14,527 nt of DNA from an uncultured Bacilli bacterium (GTDB lineage Bacteria; Bacillota_I; Bacilli_A; RF39; UBA660), in the NCBI GenBank assembly GCA_934162555.1, contig CAKPJE010000016.1, positions 1-14,527 of the forward strand, given 5' to 3'. Positions 13,619-14,527 of this stretch are shown piece by piece. A program made the translations under genes and the position numbers. Under the pieces are notes generated by a model, which saw nothing but the letters and a program-made list of their open reading frames with translations, was not told where the DNA came from and did no database searches. How positions within the stretch are numbered: the first letter of the stretch is position 1; every line of letters starts with the position of its first letter.

Positions 13619-14527
13619 CTAACTATGTTTATTAATCCATTCTATAGTATCTTTTATTGTATCTTTCATATCCCTATTTTTAAAATTTAATAGTCTTTTT
13701 GCCTTTTCATTACTAAAATTAGCATTAGATGACAAAGTATATAGCGAATATCTTGTGAAAAGTGGTGTTTTCTTTTTTATATTATAGTATATTTCAAAGA
13801 ATGGTGCGATTAATTTTGCGAGTCCTATTGGTAATATGATACGAATTTTTTTATTTTTTTGTACATCACAAACTAAATCACACAATTCTTTAATTGTTAG
13901 ATATTTGTTAGATAAAATATAACATTCACCTTTAGTTCCATTTTCGCAAGCATTTATAACACCATTTGCAACATCTCTGACATCCACAAAATCATATCCG
14001 CCTTTTACACAAGCAAATAGTTTACCATTTGAAACATTTTTAACCAATTCAGTCAAATGACTATTACCATAGTCATTTGGTCCAATAATTCCAGATGGAT
14101 GAACAATACAAGCATTTAAGTTTTTATTTTTTACGGCATCAATAACAAATTTTGCCGCCTCTGCTTTGGTTTTTGCATATAATCCATGCACCTTATCAGG
14201 GTTAAAATCAGTTATTTCGTATATTTTTTTATTATCAGGCTTTTCGGGTATCGCATGAACAGTACTAATACAGATAAGTTTTGCATTTATTTCTAAAACT
14301 TTATCCACTATATTTTTAGTACCATTAACATTAACATTATAAACCAGTTGATTATATTTTGTTTTTATATATACAATAGCAGCACAATGAATTACACAAA
14401 CTTGTTTACTTTTTGTATTTTCAAATATAGATGATAAAGATTCTTTTTTAGTAACATCACCATAATATATCTTACATTTTAAATTTTCTAATGATTTTAC
14501 AGACTCACCAGATAAAACAAGGGCTCT
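13619..14527 (-). CDS. NAD(P)-dependent epimerase/reductase, extended SDR family (partial, 5' end off window)
   Basis: The frame is open from the right edge, with a codon boundary at 14527, to the TAG at 13619. That gives 303 residues, and the N-terminal G-x-x-G-x-x-G nucleotide loop lies outside. Numbering from the first visible residue, G-D-V is at 23-25 (adenine pocket), HCAA at 47-50, N-V-N-G-T at 66-70, the catalytic S-T at 88-89, and Y-A-K-T-K (Y117 and K121) forms the YxxxK pair. H-P-S-G-I-I-G-P at 143-150 and F-V-D-V-R-D-V-A further on are typical of the dihydroflavonol-4-reductase-like/NAD-epimerase branch. Extended SDRs of this type reduce or epimerise nucleotide sugars or small carbonyl compounds, but the substrate cannot be told here. 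A GTG at 14308 is internal, not the start. tatD follows after 51 nt. Confidence 0.88.
   Translation of the reverse strand, partial: RALVLSGESVKSLENLKCKIYYGDVTKKESLSSIFENTKSKQVCVIHCAAIVYIKTKYNQLVYNVNVNGTKNIVDKVLEINAKLICISTVHAIPEKPDNKKIYEITDFNPDKVHGLYAKTKAEAAKFVIDAVKNKNLNACIVHPSGIIGPNDYGNSHLTELVKNVSNGKLFACVKGGYDFVDVRDVANGVINACENGTKGECYILSNKYLTIKELCDLVCDVQKNKKIRIILPIGLAKLIAPFFEIYYNIKKKTPLFTRYSLYTLSSNANFSNEKAKRLLNFKNRDMKDTIKDTIEWINKHS

Noticed and set aside
14306..14308. GTG at 14308 as the true start of the SDR gene
   Set aside because: The frame stays open to the window edge, and the upstream 73 codons encode expected SDR elements (G-D-V, HCAA, N-V-N-G-T), so the gene starts beyond the window.
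1..14527. A parS site (TGTTTCACGTGAAACA-like) expected near parAB
   Set aside because: Scanning by eye found no CACGTG-centred palindrome anywhere in the window. The sites must be elsewhere or diverged.
1..14527. Mycoplasma-type genetic code (TGA as Trp), suggested by the AT-richness
   Set aside because: ung, parB and rsmA end at TGA at the expected family lengths, and Trp positions use TGG.

Overview
The window is visibly AT-rich, and every credible gene lies on the minus strand, so it reads from right to left. TGA is used as a stop (ung, parB and rsmA end with it) and Trp is TGG, so this is the standard bacterial code, not the Mycoplasma code. The YyzM-type DUF951 protein beside ParB, the tatD / G5-3D / rsmA order and the SipW-type signal peptide all point to a low-GC Bacillota. 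The peptidoglycan-linked 3D protein suggests a walled cell. An uncultured gut Bacilli lineage near Erysipelotrichales/RF39 would fit, but that placement is an inference.

Layout in the direction of transcription. (1) 14527-13619: the 3' part of an extended SDR NAD(P)-dependent epimerase/reductase. (2) 13567-6159: a tightly packed run of tatD, a G5/3D-like cell-wall protein, rsmA, an AGCS-family amino-acid:Na+ symporter, ung, tilS and ftsH. From the 3D gene to ftsH, adjacent genes are joined by TAATG, ATGA, TAATG, a 3-nt gap and an 11-nt overlap, so translation is probably coupled. The run mixes DNA repair, rRNA and tRNA maturation, envelope and membrane quality-control genes. (3) 6158-6029: AT-rich hairpins ending that run and an extended -10 promoter for gmk. 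(4) 6028-5381: gmk. (5) 5172-1820: an extended -10 promoter, then parA, parB, DUF951 and an AbgT-family transporter, closed by a clear intrinsic terminator. (6) ychF with its own promoter. (7) A 261-nt spacer with a degenerate 30-bp-period repeat. (8) The 5' end of a TasA/CalY-like secreted protein, cut by the left edge.

The blocks are rearranged pieces of the Bacillus origin-proximal region (soj-spo0J-yyzM-ychF; tatD-yabE-rnmV-ksgA; tilS-hprT-ftsH). rnmV and hprT are missing from their usual slots. No rRNA, tRNA, CRISPR array, insertion sequence, prophage gene or recognisable riboswitch was seen. Most of the window is ordinary core genome, and I found no convincing undescribed system. The best leads are a SAP/Rho-N-like tail on FtsH, overlapping hairpins between ftsH and gmk, a repeat-bearing spacer before the TasA-like gene, and an AGCS transporter with altered signature residues.
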